Source: an uncultured Christensenella sp. (GTDB taxonomy: Bacteria; Bacillota; Clostridia; Christensenellales; Borkfalkiaceae). From it: a stretch of DNA of 64,000 nt. The first letter of the stretch is position 1; each line of letters starts with the position of its first letter. The position numbers were made by a program, and so were the translations under genes. The stretch is taken from the NCBI GenBank assembly GCA_910583545.1, contig CAJTXM010000006.1:3659-67658 (forward strand), written 5' to 3'. Shown piece after piece: positions 42,228 to 50,915 of the stretch. Under the pieces are notes generated by a model. That model saw only the letters and a list, made by a program, of their open reading frames with translations, searched no databases and was not told the DNA's origin.

Positions 42228-44426
42228 TTACAGTATCTCTAACGGCGCCAAGGAAGCAGATAATTCCTTGATGCCCTGCCCGTCGAACGCGACGTTTAAA
42301 GTCGTTCCGCCGTTCTTGACGGCGATGATCATTCCAAGACCGAATTTTTTGTGCATTACCTTCATACCTACACTGTATGATTTTTGCTCGGACGCAGGTT
42401 TTTTAAACGGGGCGCCGAAAGACGGCTTGAAATTTGCCGTAGACGGGGCGATATCGCTCTGGTATCCGCTGTCGTCGTCATAGAAATTCGAACGGTAATT
42501 ATTGATAACGGGTCGGGGCTGAGATTTTATTCCGAGCACGGACGAGAGTTCGGAAATGAATTTAGACGGCATAGAAATCTGTCTGTGTCCGTACAGAAAC
42601 CTCGACTTCGAGCGGGTGAGATAAAGCATTTCTTTGGCTCTGGTTATGGCAACGTACATAAGCCGTCTTTCCTCTTCCGTGTCTCTGCCGTCGCCCTCGG
42701 CGCGCGACGAGGGCATAATTCCGTCTTCGAGTCCGCAGATGAACACGCAGGGAAATTCAAGCCCCTTGACGGCGTGAATAGTGGCGATTGTCACATAATC
42801 GCTCTCGTCCATTTCGTCGGTGTCGGAATACAGCGTAACCTGACTTAAATATTCGTCCAAAGACGCATCGGGATTGAGCCGTGAAAAATCGTCCACGGAC
42901 GCGATAAATTCGTCGATATTCGCGAGCTTGCCGTCGCCCTCGTCCGTGCCGTCGTCGTAGGCTGAACGAATTTCCGAAAGGGAAATAACGTCCCTGACGA
43001 GCTGTGCCACGGGCACGGAATGCGACAGAATGATAAAATCTTTGATAAGCGCGGAAAAATCTTTAAGCTTTGATTTGGTGCCCGAAGATACGCCGAGTTC
43101 GTCGCAGTCGAGGCAGGCGTCGTACAAAGACATACCCGTCTGCCTTGCGTATGCGTTCATTACCTCTAACGTCTTTCCGCCTATTCCCCTCTTGGGAACG
43201 TTGATAATGCGCTCCGCCGCCTCGCTGTCGAATGGGTTGGAAATCAGCCTTAAATAAGCTAAAATATCCTTGATTTCCTTTCTCTCGAAGAAGCGGAAAC
43301 CGCCGAAAACTTTATAAGGAATATTGTATTTTAAAAACTCCTGCTCGTACGAACGCGTGAGCGCGTTTATACGCATAAGAACGGCATAGTCGGAATAGCG
43401 CGCGCCTTTCGCCACGCCGTCGGCAATCTTTCTTGCGGTGAACAGCGCCTCTCCGCTCTCCTCTTCCGCCTGATAATATTCGGGCTTTGCGCCGTCGCCT
43501 GCCTTAGTCCACAGAGTCTTGCCCCTGCGGTTGGCGTTGTTCTTTATTATACAGTTTGCAAGCGACAAAATATTGCCCGTAGAGCGGTAATTGCGCTCTA
43601 ACTTGTAAATTTTCGCGCCCTGAAAATCTTTGTCGAATTTTAAAATATTTTCTATCTGTGCGCCGCGCCAGCCGTAAATAGACTGGTCGTCGTCGCCGAC
43701 GGCAAACAGGTTGCCGTGTTTATTTGCGAGCAGTTTTATTATATTGTACTGAACGGTGTTAGTGTCCTGAAATTCGTCGACGTGGATATACCTGAACTTA
43801 TCCGAAAGATAGTCGCGCGTTTCGCTGTCGCATCTTAAAAGGCGCAGAGTTTCCGTCAACAGGTCGTCGAAGTCCAGAGCGTTATTTTCTTTCAGGCGCC
43901 GACAGTACTTTTCGTAGATGATAACGATATCGTCGATACCCCTTTCGAAGGCGTATTTTCTGCCGTACTCTTCGGGATCCATACCGAGCATTTTTGCGTT
44001 TCCGATATGATACTTAGTACTCTTTAAAAGCTGTTCGTCGTCGAAATCGAGTTCCCTGAACACCTTTTTTATGACGTTGTTTCTCTCTACGTCGCTGTAA
44101 ATCGAAAAACCGTGTTTTATGCCTATTCTGTCGCCGTAGTCTCTGAGAATCTTAACGCACATAGAGTGAATCGTACAGATCCATCGGCTGTCGCCCTGAC
44201 CGAGCATTTTTTCAAGCCGCTCTTTCATTTCGCCTGCGGCTTTGTTGGTAAAGGTTATTGCGAGAATCTGCGAAAGCGCCGCCTTGCCCTCGCCGATTAT
44301 GTAAGCTATACGCGACGTAAGTACGCGCGTCTTTCCGCTCCCTGCGCCGGCAAGCACCAGCACGGCGCCTTCGGTATCGGTGACGGGTTTTATCTGTTCT
44401 TCGTTAAGCGATTCAAGTAATTCCAT
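42228..44426 (-). CDS. pcrA: UvrD/PcrA-family DNA helicase
   Basis: A 732-residue superfamily 1A 3'-5' helicase for repair and for clearing stalled forks. Motifs: LNEEQIKPV (Q motif), Walker A LAGAGSGKTRVLTSRI, Ia TFTNKAAGEMKER, II FRYIHVDEFQDTN, III FAVGDDDQSIYGWRGA, IV NYRSTGNIL, V TIHAVKGLEF and VI RRLMYVAITRAKEML. The C-terminus (about 650-730) holds the basic tail ending in the PcrA-like VMHKKFGLGMIIAV fold. The ATG at 44426 has no Shine-Dalgarno and lies at the predicted +1 of its promoter, so the mRNA is probably leaderless. Confidence 0.93.
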   Translation of the reverse strand: MELLESLNEEQIKPVTDTEGAVLVLAGAGSGKTRVLTSRIAYIIGEGKAALSQILAITFTNKAAGEMKERLEKMLGQGDSRWICTIHSMCVKILRDYGDRIGIKHGFSIYSDVERNNVIKKVFRELDFDDEQLLKSTKYHIGNAKMLGMDPEEYGRKYAFERGIDDIVIIYEKYCRRLKENNALDFDDLLTETLRLLRCDSETRDYLSDKFRYIHVDEFQDTNTVQYNIIKLLANKHGNLFAVGDDDQSIYGWRGAQIENILKFDKDFQGAKIYKLERNYRSTGNILSLANCIIKNNANRRGKTLWTKAGDGAKPEYYQAEEESGEALFTARKIADGVAKGARYSDYAVLMRINALTRSYEQEFLKYNIPYKVFGGFRFFERKEIKDILAYLRLISNPFDSEAAERIINVPKRGIGGKTLEVMNAYARQTGMSLYDACLDCDELGVSSGTKSKLKDFSALIKDFIILSHSVPVAQLVRDVISLSEIRSAYDDGTDEGDGKLANIDEFIASVDDFSRLNPDASLDEYLSQVTLYSDTDEMDESDYVTIATIHAVKGLEFPCVFICGLEDGIMPSSRAEGDGRDTEEERRLMYVAITRAKEMLYLTRSKSRFLYGHRQISMPSKFISELSSVLGIKSQPRPVINNYRSNFYDDDSGYQSDIAPSTANFKPSFGAPFKKPASEQKSYSVGMKVMHKKFGLGMIIAVKNGGTTLNVAFDGQGIKELSASLAPLEIL

Positions 44427-44433
44427 ATAAGAA

Positions 44434-44462
44434 ATTATAACATATCCGCGTCCGAAATACAA
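44434..44462 (-). promoter_or_regulatory. promoter giving a leaderless pcrA transcript
   Basis: Minus strand TTGTAT (44457-44462), 17-nt spacer, extended -10 TGTTATAAT with hexamer at 44434-44439. Predicted +1 is 44426-44427, the first base of the ATG. Confidence 0.65.
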
Positions 44463-44485
44463 TTAAAATTTATCATAATAATTAA

Positions 44486-44516
44486 ACCCTGCCGAGGCAA
44501 ATTGCCTCGGCAGGGT
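44486..44516. terminator. hairpin after the giant surface protein
   Basis: Perfect 15-bp stem ACCCTGCCGAGGCAA / TTGCCTCGGCAGGGT. On the minus strand it follows the surface protein stop (44557); the tail TTTAATTATT is only moderately U-rich. Confidence 0.7.
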
Positions 44517-44556
44517 ATTTGATATGCACTTTTTTGAAAATAAGCTCACAAGTTTT

Positions 44557-47500
44557 TTAAGCCCTGACAAACGGAAGGTCGTAGCCCTCTTTCAACAGAG
44601 AATCATAGAAAGTGTATCTGTTGTCGGTATCGCTTGCAAAACTTTCGCACTCGACGGCGACGGTACCGAAAGTAATTTCCGCTTTTCCGTAATAGTCGCT
44701 GCTTGCAACAGCCAGAACGCCCGTTGAACCCGAATTCGTAATACGCGAAGTATAAGCAGACGCGTTCGAAGTATCGAAAGAATTGTCCGTTATGACGATG
44801 CGCTGTCCGACGTAGCTGTAAACGACCAAGCTGTAACCGTTGAGGTCGATAGAGTAACCGTTGAGGTCTATCGCAATGCCCTCGGCTCTCAGATAAACGT
44901 CGTTAGTCAGCGTCCAGTCCGCCTTCAAAACAATTTCCGCGTCAATCTGCGTGTTGCAGTCATAGCAATACCGCAAAGCGGATATAGAAGCTTTCAGGCT
45001 TGAAATATCGCTGTTTGTAAGACCCGAACCGTGCGACGGATTGCCCCAGTATTCGTCGAAATTATGCACGTTACTGTCAACCTTGTTGCAGTAAATACAG
45101 CCCTTGCCGTCCTCTATGCAGTTTTCGCCGTGTACGTCGGCAGTCGAATGGCGTTCGCGTTCAGACCGATGCTGAAGAGTCCATACGCCGCCGTCAAGCA
45201 GATATATGCTTGTTTCCGCCGTACATTGCTGCATATAATAGATTTCAACTTCGGCATTTTCGCCGTATCTGTTAAGACGCAGTTCAATATAAGCGTCTCT
45301 CCATTCGATAGCTTCGCTGATATTACTGTTCATACTGCGGTATATATGACCGCTTCCCGAACCGTTAGGGTCAAAATTTATGTTCAGACCGTAGAAATTA
45401 TTTATCCTGTCGAACATAGCCTGTGTGCTGTAATAGTACCAATACTCCCAACTTTTAACGGTTGCTCCGTCGTCGTCATAATCGATTTCGAATCTGAAAC
45501 TGTCGTCCGTGGCGGCGCTGTTTAAGTTAATTTTCTTGGTATAACGTTTTTTACAGCCGAGACATTGATAGAAGCCGTAATCCGCAGTCTCGGGCTCGAA
45601 TAAAAGCTCGTCTTCGTTGATATACGTTTTTACTTCGGCAACTCCCGCGCTCACGCTCGGATATTGAGTACTTTTTGTCCAGCCCTTATGATGACCTTCG
45701 GCGCTTATATGACCTCTGCACTCGAAAGCTTCATAATCGACGTTGCCTTTATATTCTATAAAGTAAGCCTGACGGCTCAGACAGCCGTCCGTCGCGGTAT
45801 GGGTAAAATAGGTAAACTCGTGAACGTTTATTCCGCACATTGCACAGTGGCGCAAATAATAATTGCCGTAGTAAAAGCCTTGCGAATCGAAGCCGTAAGC
45901 CGACAGTTCGGAAGCTTTGACGAAATATCTCTCGGCGTTTTCGGCGCCGTTTTTATTTACATAATCGTTATATTCGGCATCCGTAAGGATACTTTTTGAA
46001 TCTGTTGTTACAGTGTGCACGGTATAATCGAGAGAATAGGACAAATCTCTTTCTCCGCAGACTATGCACTGCAAATCGCGGAAATAGTTTGTGCCTGCGC
46101 ACTGGGTTGAAAGCTTATTGTCCGTACCTGTATAATAGTGACCTTTCTGCGCTTTTGTTTCCGTATGACCGCAGACCGAACAGGTCTTTGTTACGGTAAT
46201 TCCGTCCGAACAAGCGGTACTGCCGTGGGACAGTTCAGCCGTTGCCGTGATCTTATGCACGTCCTCGAAAGAAGATTTCTGCGTCTTTGCGTTATAGAAA
46301 CAGCTTCCGCTGAAACTTACCGACTGCGCGGGGAGAGTCTGGGTTTTCCCCCTCACTCCGTCAACTATTTCATAGCCGTGTTCCGTAACTTTCAGTCTGC
46401 CTCCGTCTATCACGGTCTTTTCAACCGCAGCCTGAGCGGTATGGTTGAAGGTAAATTGCAGCCAGTCTTTGCAGTATATATCCGACAGCGGTCTGACCTG
46501 AGGCAAGCCTGTATTCGAGAGAAGATTTACGGAATATACCGTTTCGTTAAACTGCGGACCCGAAGCCGTCAAAATAGTTTTCGTAAGCAGATAATATTCG
46601 TCCGCACCGTCCGACACAAATTTTAAACGGACGGTTTCGTAAGACGTTTCATGTTTTGCCGTCATTGCGACGTCTATTCTGTGGAATACCGCGTCTTCCT
46701 TGCTGAGAGTCACGCTGTAATTGTCTTTGCATCTGGAACATTCGAAGCCGTAAAGTCCGTCGGATGACGTCGTCGGTTCCTTTATTACAGACTGAACGTA
46801 GTCGTGTCCCGTCGCAGGGACCGTCTTTAACGATTGTTCTCCGCAAGTGCACGCGTAGACGATTTCGCCGTCGGCGGTGCAGGTTGCGTCCTTTTCAGAA
46901 ACAAGCGCGAGGACGTGCAAATGTCCGATATATTTATCCACGTCCCCGTCAGCAACGGCAGTAACCTTGACTCCGCCGGTATTGACCGTACCTGCGACGC
47001 TGTTGGCAACAACCACCTGCAAAACTTCGGCGTTATTGCTCTGCAAAGAAGTATTGCCGCCCTTTACGGCAACCGTTTCTACGTTCGCGCTTTCGTTCAG
47101 CGTAACGGAAGAACCGTTCGCCGAGCTTTCCACAACTAATTTAGTGACTGTTCCGCTTACCGTTACTGTTGCGGGCGCGTTGATTTCGACCTTGCCCACA
47201 GCGGCGGAGGGCGCAATGTTCAGCGTTGCCCCGTCGGCGTCTTTGCCGACCGTAACCGCGCCGAGCTCCGCTCCGCTTCCTGCGCTTAGAGTGCCGTTTC
47301 CCGTAAAGGTTAAGTCGCTTACGGTAGCATATTCGACGCTTACACGCGTGTTTGACTTAACGGTGCATTTACCGCCTATAACGGCGTTGCTGAACCTTAT
47401 CGTCTCGCTCGCCGCCGTAAGCTCGTATGTTACGGTTTTATCCGTTTCCGTTGCCGTAAACTCGATATCGCCGTCAGGAATGGAAACGTTTAGTTTGCCG

Positions 47501-48003
47501 TTGGTAATTTTTCCGTTTTCGAATTTTATAACTTTCTTGGAAGATGTTGAAATGCCGAGCGTGTAGCCGCCGAGGTCGAGCGTATGACCGCCGAGATCGA
47601 AACTGCACAAATGCCAGAGCGATACTCCTCCGTTACCTTTCGTAGCCTTGACGTCGGCTTCGGTCAACGTATAGTCGGAAGTCAAAACGTATTTAGTCGA
47701 CGGCAATGCAAACAGACCGTCATAGCCGTCTTCTTCCGTGCCGTCACCGTCTGCCGGACCGCCGTTTCCTCCGTTATTTCCGCCGTTTCCGTCTCCGCCG
47801 GTGTTGCCGCCGCCGTCGGTTTCGTCGTTGCCGGAATTACCGCCATCCTCCCCGGTGTTGCCGTTGCCGTCGGCGACGCCCGAATCGGCACTGCCGTCCG
47901 ACGAAGAACGGTTGATAAACGCGAAGCTTACGCACGCGCCTATAATTGCAATTAAAATAACCACAGCCAGCGCAAGCAAAACTCTTTTTACTACTTTGGA
48001 CAT
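44557..48003 (-). CDS. giant Cys-rich surface-anchored protein
   Basis: An 1148-residue exported protein. A basic start and a helix (about 8-31) are followed by a low-complexity Gly/Asn/Asp linker (about 33-92), then a beta-helix-like region with repeated SLWHLCSFDLGGHTLDLGGY-like strands. From about 370 on there are at least seven C-x2-C modules, several with a nearby His or Trp (CTCG, CSRC, CSVC, CIVC, CAMC, CLGC, CIYC, CYDC), resembling extracellular zinc- or disulfide-stabilised modules. The end returns to hydrophobic beta-strands (IAIDLNGYSIDLNGYSLVVYSY). I start at ATG 48003, after GGGGGT. No sortase motif is seen. Adhesin or wall protein is likely. Confidence 0.75.
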   Translation of the reverse strand: MSKVVKRVLLALAVVILIAIIGACVSFAFINRSSSDGSADSGVADGNGNTGEDGGNSGNDETDGGGNTGGDGNGGNNGGNGGPADGDGTEEDGYDGLFALPSTKYVLTSDYTLTEADVKATKGNGGVSLWHLCSFDLGGHTLDLGGYTLGISTSSKKVIKFENGKITNGKLNVSIPDGDIEFTATETDKTVTYELTAASETIRFSNAVIGGKCTVKSNTRVSVEYATVSDLTFTGNGTLSAGSGAELGAVTVGKDADGATLNIAPSAAVGKVEINAPATVTVSGTVTKLVVESSANGSSVTLNESANVETVAVKGGNTSLQSNNAEVLQVVVANSVAGTVNTGGVKVTAVADGDVDKYIGHLHVLALVSEKDATCTADGEIVYACTCGEQSLKTVPATGHDYVQSVIKEPTTSSDGLYGFECSRCKDNYSVTLSKEDAVFHRIDVAMTAKHETSYETVRLKFVSDGADEYYLLTKTILTASGPQFNETVYSVNLLSNTGLPQVRPLSDIYCKDWLQFTFNHTAQAAVEKTVIDGGRLKVTEHGYEIVDGVRGKTQTLPAQSVSFSGSCFYNAKTQKSSFEDVHKITATAELSHGSTACSDGITVTKTCSVCGHTETKAQKGHYYTGTDNKLSTQCAGTNYFRDLQCIVCGERDLSYSLDYTVHTVTTDSKSILTDAEYNDYVNKNGAENAERYFVKASELSAYGFDSQGFYYGNYYLRHCAMCGINVHEFTYFTHTATDGCLSRQAYFIEYKGNVDYEAFECRGHISAEGHHKGWTKSTQYPSVSAGVAEVKTYINEDELLFEPETADYGFYQCLGCKKRYTKKINLNSAATDDSFRFEIDYDDDGATVKSWEYWYYYSTQAMFDRINNFYGLNINFDPNGSGSGHIYRSMNSNISEAIEWRDAYIELRLNRYGENAEVEIYYMQQCTAETSIYLLDGGVWTLQHRSERERHSTADVHGENCIEDGKGCIYCNKVDSNVHNFDEYWGNPSHGSGLTNSDISSLKASISALRYCYDCNTQIDAEIVLKADWTLTNDVYLRAEGIAIDLNGYSIDLNGYSLVVYSYVGQRIVITDNSFDTSNASAYTSRITNSGSTGVLAVASSDYYGKAEITFGTVAVECESFASDTDNRYTFYDSLLKEGYDLPFVRA

Positions 48004-48032
48004 AGTTACCCCCATTATTTTTTTGTGATTGT

Positions 48033-48061
48033 ATTATACTCTTACGATTTTTCGTTGTCAA
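48033..48061 (-). promoter_or_regulatory. consensus promoter of the giant surface protein
   Basis: Minus strand TTGACA (48056-48061), 17-nt spacer, TATAAT (48033-48038); about 30 nt of leader with a GGGGGT ribosome-binding site. Confidence 0.88.
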
Positions 48062-48107
48062 CGTATTATTACACTATAATATATAATTAGATTTATTAAA
48101 ACTGTGT

Positions 48108-48136
48108 TTGACAAGCCTCCGCATATCTGTTAAAAT
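48108..48136 (+). promoter_or_regulatory. promoter giving a leaderless GNAT transcript
   Basis: TTGACA (48108-48113), 17-nt spacer, extended -10 TGTTAAAAT with hexamer 48131-48136. Seven bases on is 48143, the A of the ATG. Confidence 0.75.
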
Positions 48137-48142
48137 GCCGGT

Positions 48143-48586
48143 ATGAACTTCGAAATTATCGAAATGACCGAAAACGACAGAAATGCCGTGATAAAAATGA
48201 TGAAAACATTCTACTCCTCCGACGCCGTATTTACGAACGGTTCGGACGAAATTTTTTCAAACGACATGGACGCCTGCGTGGGTGCTTCGCCGTATGCCGA
48301 GGGCTACGTCTTCAAGGACGGTGAAAATTATTCAGGCTACGCTATGCTTGCAAAGAGCTTTTCAACCGAGTTCGGCAAAAACTGTATATGGATAGAGGAT
48401 CTGTACGTTCTGCCGTCGGCAAGAAGTCGGGGCATAGGCAGGGCGTTTTTTGAATTTGTGCGCAAAAAATATCCCGACTGCGTACTGCGCCTTGAAGTTG
48501 AAAAGGAAAATACGCGCGCAGTCGCACTGTACGAAAAGTGCGGTTATAAAACTTTGCCGTATTCGGAAATGTATAAACCCGATTAA
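48143..48586 (+). CDS. GNAT family N-acetyltransferase
   Basis: A 147-residue acetyltransferase. IWIEDLYVLPSARSRGIGRAFFEFV holds the acetyl-CoA loop RSRGIGR (about 93-99), and EKENTRAVALYEKCGY is motif B, close to YjcF/PhnO-like GNATs. Substrate unknown. No Shine-Dalgarno precedes the ATG (GCCGGT only), and the promoter places +1 on the ATG. A bidirectional terminator follows. Confidence 0.85.
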   Translation: MNFEIIEMTENDRNAVIKMMKTFYSSDAVFTNGSDEIFSNDMDACVGASPYAEGYVFKDGENYSGYAMLAKSFSTEFGKNCIWIEDLYVLPSARSRGIGRAFFEFVRKKYPDCVLRLEVEKENTRAVALYEKCGYKTLPYSEMYKPD

Positions 48587-48591
48587 ATTAA

Positions 48592-48620
48592 AAACCGCAT
48601 TGCATAAGGCAATGCGGTTT
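48592..48620. terminator. bidirectional terminator between GNAT and MATE genes
   Basis: Stem AAACCGCATTGC / GCAATGCGGTTT with a 5-nt loop, A/T-rich on both sides. Serves convergent genes. Confidence 0.85.
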
Positions 48621-48622
48621 AT

Positions 48623-49954
48623 TTAAGCGTATCCGTATTTTTTACGCTTGACAAATACGAAGATCATCGAGGTTATCATTGCGAGAATATCGGCTATCAG
48701 AGTCGACAGCCATACCCCCGTAAGTCCTAAGAATACGGGCAGAACCATAACCGCGGAAATCTGAAAGACTATCGTACGCAGAAACGATACGAGAGCCGAA
48801 ATAAGTCCGTTGCCGAACGCCGTGAACATTGACGAGGCGAACATAGAAAAGCCTGCGAACATAAACATAAACGAACAGATATAGAAGGCGTTTTTCGTCA
48901 TTTCGAAAAGCTCGTCGTCGTAGCCGACGTAAATTTTGGATACGGGATAAGCAAGCCCGATTGCAAGACCTGTCATCATTACGCCCGCTACCGCCATTAT
49001 TATCATACTCTTTCTGAAAATGTTTTTCAGTTCCGCCTTATTGCCTGCGCCGTAGTTAAAGCCGATAATCGGTGCAACGCCTATCGCGTAGCCTATAAAA
49101 ATGGCAAAATAGATAAAGTTGACGTACATTAAAACGCCGTAAGCCGAAACGCCGTTTTCGCCTGCAAGCTCTAAAAGCTGTGCGTTGAAAACTATTGCGA
49201 CGACGGACGAAGAAATCTGATTTATAAATTCGGAAGAGCCGTTCGTGCAGGCGTTTAAAAGAACTCTTAATTTGAATTTCGGTTTGCAGAGCCTTAAAAG
49301 GCTGTTATTTTTCAACGAGAAATATATTGTCGGAAGAACGGCTCCCACAACCTGACTTGCGCAGGTGGCGATCGCCGCGCCGGCAACGCCGAAGCGTACC
49401 GCGCCGACCAGAATACCGTCGAGGACTATATTCATACCGCCTGCTATGCCCGTCACCAAAAAACCGAGCATAGGTTTTTCCGCGGTAGTAAAGAATGCCT
49501 GAAAGACGTTTTGCAACATAAAAAACGGTATCGTGCCTAAAAGAATTCTGCCGTACAGCACGCAGTAGTCGTACGTTTCGTCTTCCGCGCCTATCCACTT
49601 TGCTATATAAGGAACCATTATCTCGCCGACAGCGCAGATTATAACTCCGCTCACGGCGGTAACGATTATGAAAAGCGAAAAGTATTTATTCGCCGTCTCC
49701 TTATCGCCCTCGCCTAAAAGACGGGAAACTATTGCCGTTCCGCCCGTACCGAGCATAAACCCGATAGCCGCTAAAATGGCAATGAAAGGATATATAAGAT
49801 TGACAGCAGAAAAAGCCGATTTACCCACAAAATTCGATATGAAAAAGCCGTCGACCACAGTGTAGATCGACATAAAAACCATCATAAGCACGGGCGATAA
49901 AACAAACCGCAATAATCTTTTGTAAGTGAAATGGTCCGAAAGCTGAATCCTCAT
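48623..49954 (-). CDS. MATE family efflux transporter
   Basis: A 443-residue MatE transporter with about 12 helices and the two-fold MATE repeat: LLRFVLSPVLMMVFMSIYTVVDGFF then SNFVGKSAF near the start. MATE proteins export cationic compounds or metabolites with Na+ or H+. I start at ATG 49954 (MRIQLSDHFTYKRLLRF, the typical family start). An earlier in-frame ATG at 49996 lies inside the stem of an attenuator hairpin, which makes it unlikely. No good Shine-Dalgarno is seen. Confidence 0.88.
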   Translation of the reverse strand: MRIQLSDHFTYKRLLRFVLSPVLMMVFMSIYTVVDGFFISNFVGKSAFSAVNLIYPFIAILAAIGFMLGTGGTAIVSRLLGEGDKETANKYFSLFIIVTAVSGVIICAVGEIMVPYIAKWIGAEDETYDYCVLYGRILLGTIPFFMLQNVFQAFFTTAEKPMLGFLVTGIAGGMNIVLDGILVGAVRFGVAGAAIATCASQVVGAVLPTIYFSLKNNSLLRLCKPKFKLRVLLNACTNGSSEFINQISSSVVAIVFNAQLLELAGENGVSAYGVLMYVNFIYFAIFIGYAIGVAPIIGFNYGAGNKAELKNIFRKSMIIMAVAGVMMTGLAIGLAYPVSKIYVGYDDELFEMTKNAFYICSFMFMFAGFSMFASSMFTAFGNGLISALVSFLRTIVFQISAVMVLPVFLGLTGVWLSTLIADILAMITSMIFVFVKRKKYGYA

Positions 49955-50042
49955 AATAATAAAAACCGAATAAGAAACGGGAGTTTCACCCGTCATCTTA
50001 TCCGGTCCGATAATCCTTTGTTATCTTACCCTCCGATGAATT
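49955..50042 (-). promoter_or_regulatory. attenuator/riboswitch-like leader of the MATE gene
   Basis: From the predicted +1 (about 50042) the minus-strand leader holds a first hairpin (GATAA-CAAAGGA-TTATC, 50009-50025), then an intrinsic terminator (CCGGATAAG..CTTATTCGG with an inner ACGGG/CCCGT stem, 49966-50005, then T5) directly before the MATE ATG. The upstream TTATCGG segment is complementary to the terminator's 5' arm, so mutually exclusive folds are possible. Position before a MATE gene recalls guanidine-IV (mepA) riboswitches, but I cannot confirm that consensus. Confidence 0.6.
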
Positions 50043-50048
50043 GCACAT

Positions 50049-50077
50049 ATTCTAACAGAATAAAAAAATATAGTCAA
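50049..50077 (-). promoter_or_regulatory. promoter of the MATE leader
   Basis: Minus strand TTGACT (50072-50077), 17-nt spacer, extended -10 TGTTAGAAT with hexamer 50049-50054. Confidence 0.75.
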
Positions 50078-50113
50078 GCTAATTTTTCAAAAAATTCTAC
50101 GCAAAAAAAGACT

Positions 50114-50491
50114 TTAAATACCGACTTCACGTTCTCTGCGGTATTTTTCAAGCGCTTTTAAATAGTCGGCGGAAAGTTTAAGCGTATAGCGCTGTTTTTC
50201 TTCATAGGAAAGCGTATCGAAATATTCCCTGTCCGTAAGCCTGCCGATAGCGTCCGAAACTTCGCCCTCTGCGTCCAGCAAAGCCTTGACTTTCAAATAA
50301 AACTTGTCCTGCTTTTCGCCCTTGATTTCACTCTTTACTTTGGTTTTCAGATCCGATTTTATCTTTATTTCGTTAAGTCCGCGTTCCCTTGCCATTACCG
50401 CGCCGTCGTCGATATTCTTTTTCCTGTCTTCCCAGAAATTGTTTTTCATCCTGAGTTTTGCGGCGTGAGCCAAACCTTTGATATCTTCCAT
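50114..50491 (-). CDS. small helical protein downstream of rpsU, family not recognised
   Basis: A 125-residue, strongly charged, mostly helical protein (MEDIKGLAHAAKLRMKNNFW at the start, EKYRREREVGI at the end). It occupies the position where many Firmicutes have a GatB/YqeY-domain gene after rpsU, but I do not see the YqeY motifs and leave it unassigned. ATG 50491 follows GAGAGGTGG; the frame is open further upstream without a better site. A hairpin separates it from rpsU. Confidence 0.65.
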   Translation of the reverse strand: MEDIKGLAHAAKLRMKNNFWEDRKKNIDDGAVMARERGLNEIKIKSDLKTKVKSEIKGEKQDKFYLKVKALLDAEGEVSDAIGRLTDREYFDTLSYEEKQRYTLKLSADYLKALEKYRREREVGI

Positions 50492-50586
50492 AACCACCTC
50501 TCGATAAATCTTGATAAAGTATTTAACAACGCGCGTTTCACCAAAGCGCAAATTGTGACACAATACGACATATAGCTTAACGTAAA

Positions 50587-50613
50587 ACGCCTGTCCGACT
50601 TACCGTCGGACAG
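50587..50613. terminator. terminator after rpsU
   Basis: Stem CTGTCCGAC / GTCGGACAG with loop TTACC, extended by AACG/CGTT; on the minus strand it is followed by GGCGTTTTACG. It lies 11 nt after the rpsU stop. Confidence 0.75.
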
Positions 50614-50623
50614 ACGTTATCTT

Positions 50624-50800
50624 TTAGTTTTTGTTTCTTTTTCTTGCGGCTTCCGCCTTTTTACGCTTCTTCACGGAAGGTGATTCGTAAAACTCTTTTT
50701 TACGCAAATCGCCGATTATACCGTCGCGCGAGCACTTTCTCTTGAAACGGCGCAGCGCGCTTTCAACCGACTCGTTGTCGCCTACTCTTATAGTTGACAT
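50624..50800 (-). CDS. rpsU: 30S ribosomal protein S21
   Basis: A 58-residue basic protein: MSTIRVGDNESVESALRRFK then RKCSRDGIIGDLRKKEFYESPS and a Lys/Arg-rich tail ending KRNKN. The S21 signature (NES-x2-ALRRFKR and the EFYE-x-PS-x-KRK block) is complete. S21 joins the 30S platform near the anti-Shine-Dalgarno region of 16S rRNA and supports initiation on structured or weak sites. AAGGAGGGTAGAGG precedes the ATG. It has its own promoter and terminator. Confidence 0.96.
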   Translation of the reverse strand: MSTIRVGDNESVESALRRFKRKCSRDGIIGDLRKKEFYESPSVKKRKKAEAARKRNKN

Positions 50801-50856
50801 ATCCTCTACCCTCCTTCGCCTTACGCAGTTAGTAATGATATAAATAATACTTTAAC

Positions 50857-50885
50857 AGTTTAGCAAACATTGATTTTTAAGTCAA
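50857..50885 (-). promoter_or_regulatory. promoter of rpsU
   Basis: Minus strand TTGACT (50880-50885), 17-nt spacer, TAAACT (50857-50862). Confidence 0.7.
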
Positions 50886-50915
50886 CTTATTTTTGCGCGT
50901 TTTTCAATTAAATTA

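Noticed and set aside
47682..47915. Repetitive Gly/Asn-coding sequence that might be a CRISPR or tandem DNA repeat
   Set aside because: It encodes the low-complexity linker of the giant surface protein; units are irregular and in frame. No CRISPR repeat/spacer pattern anywhere in the window.
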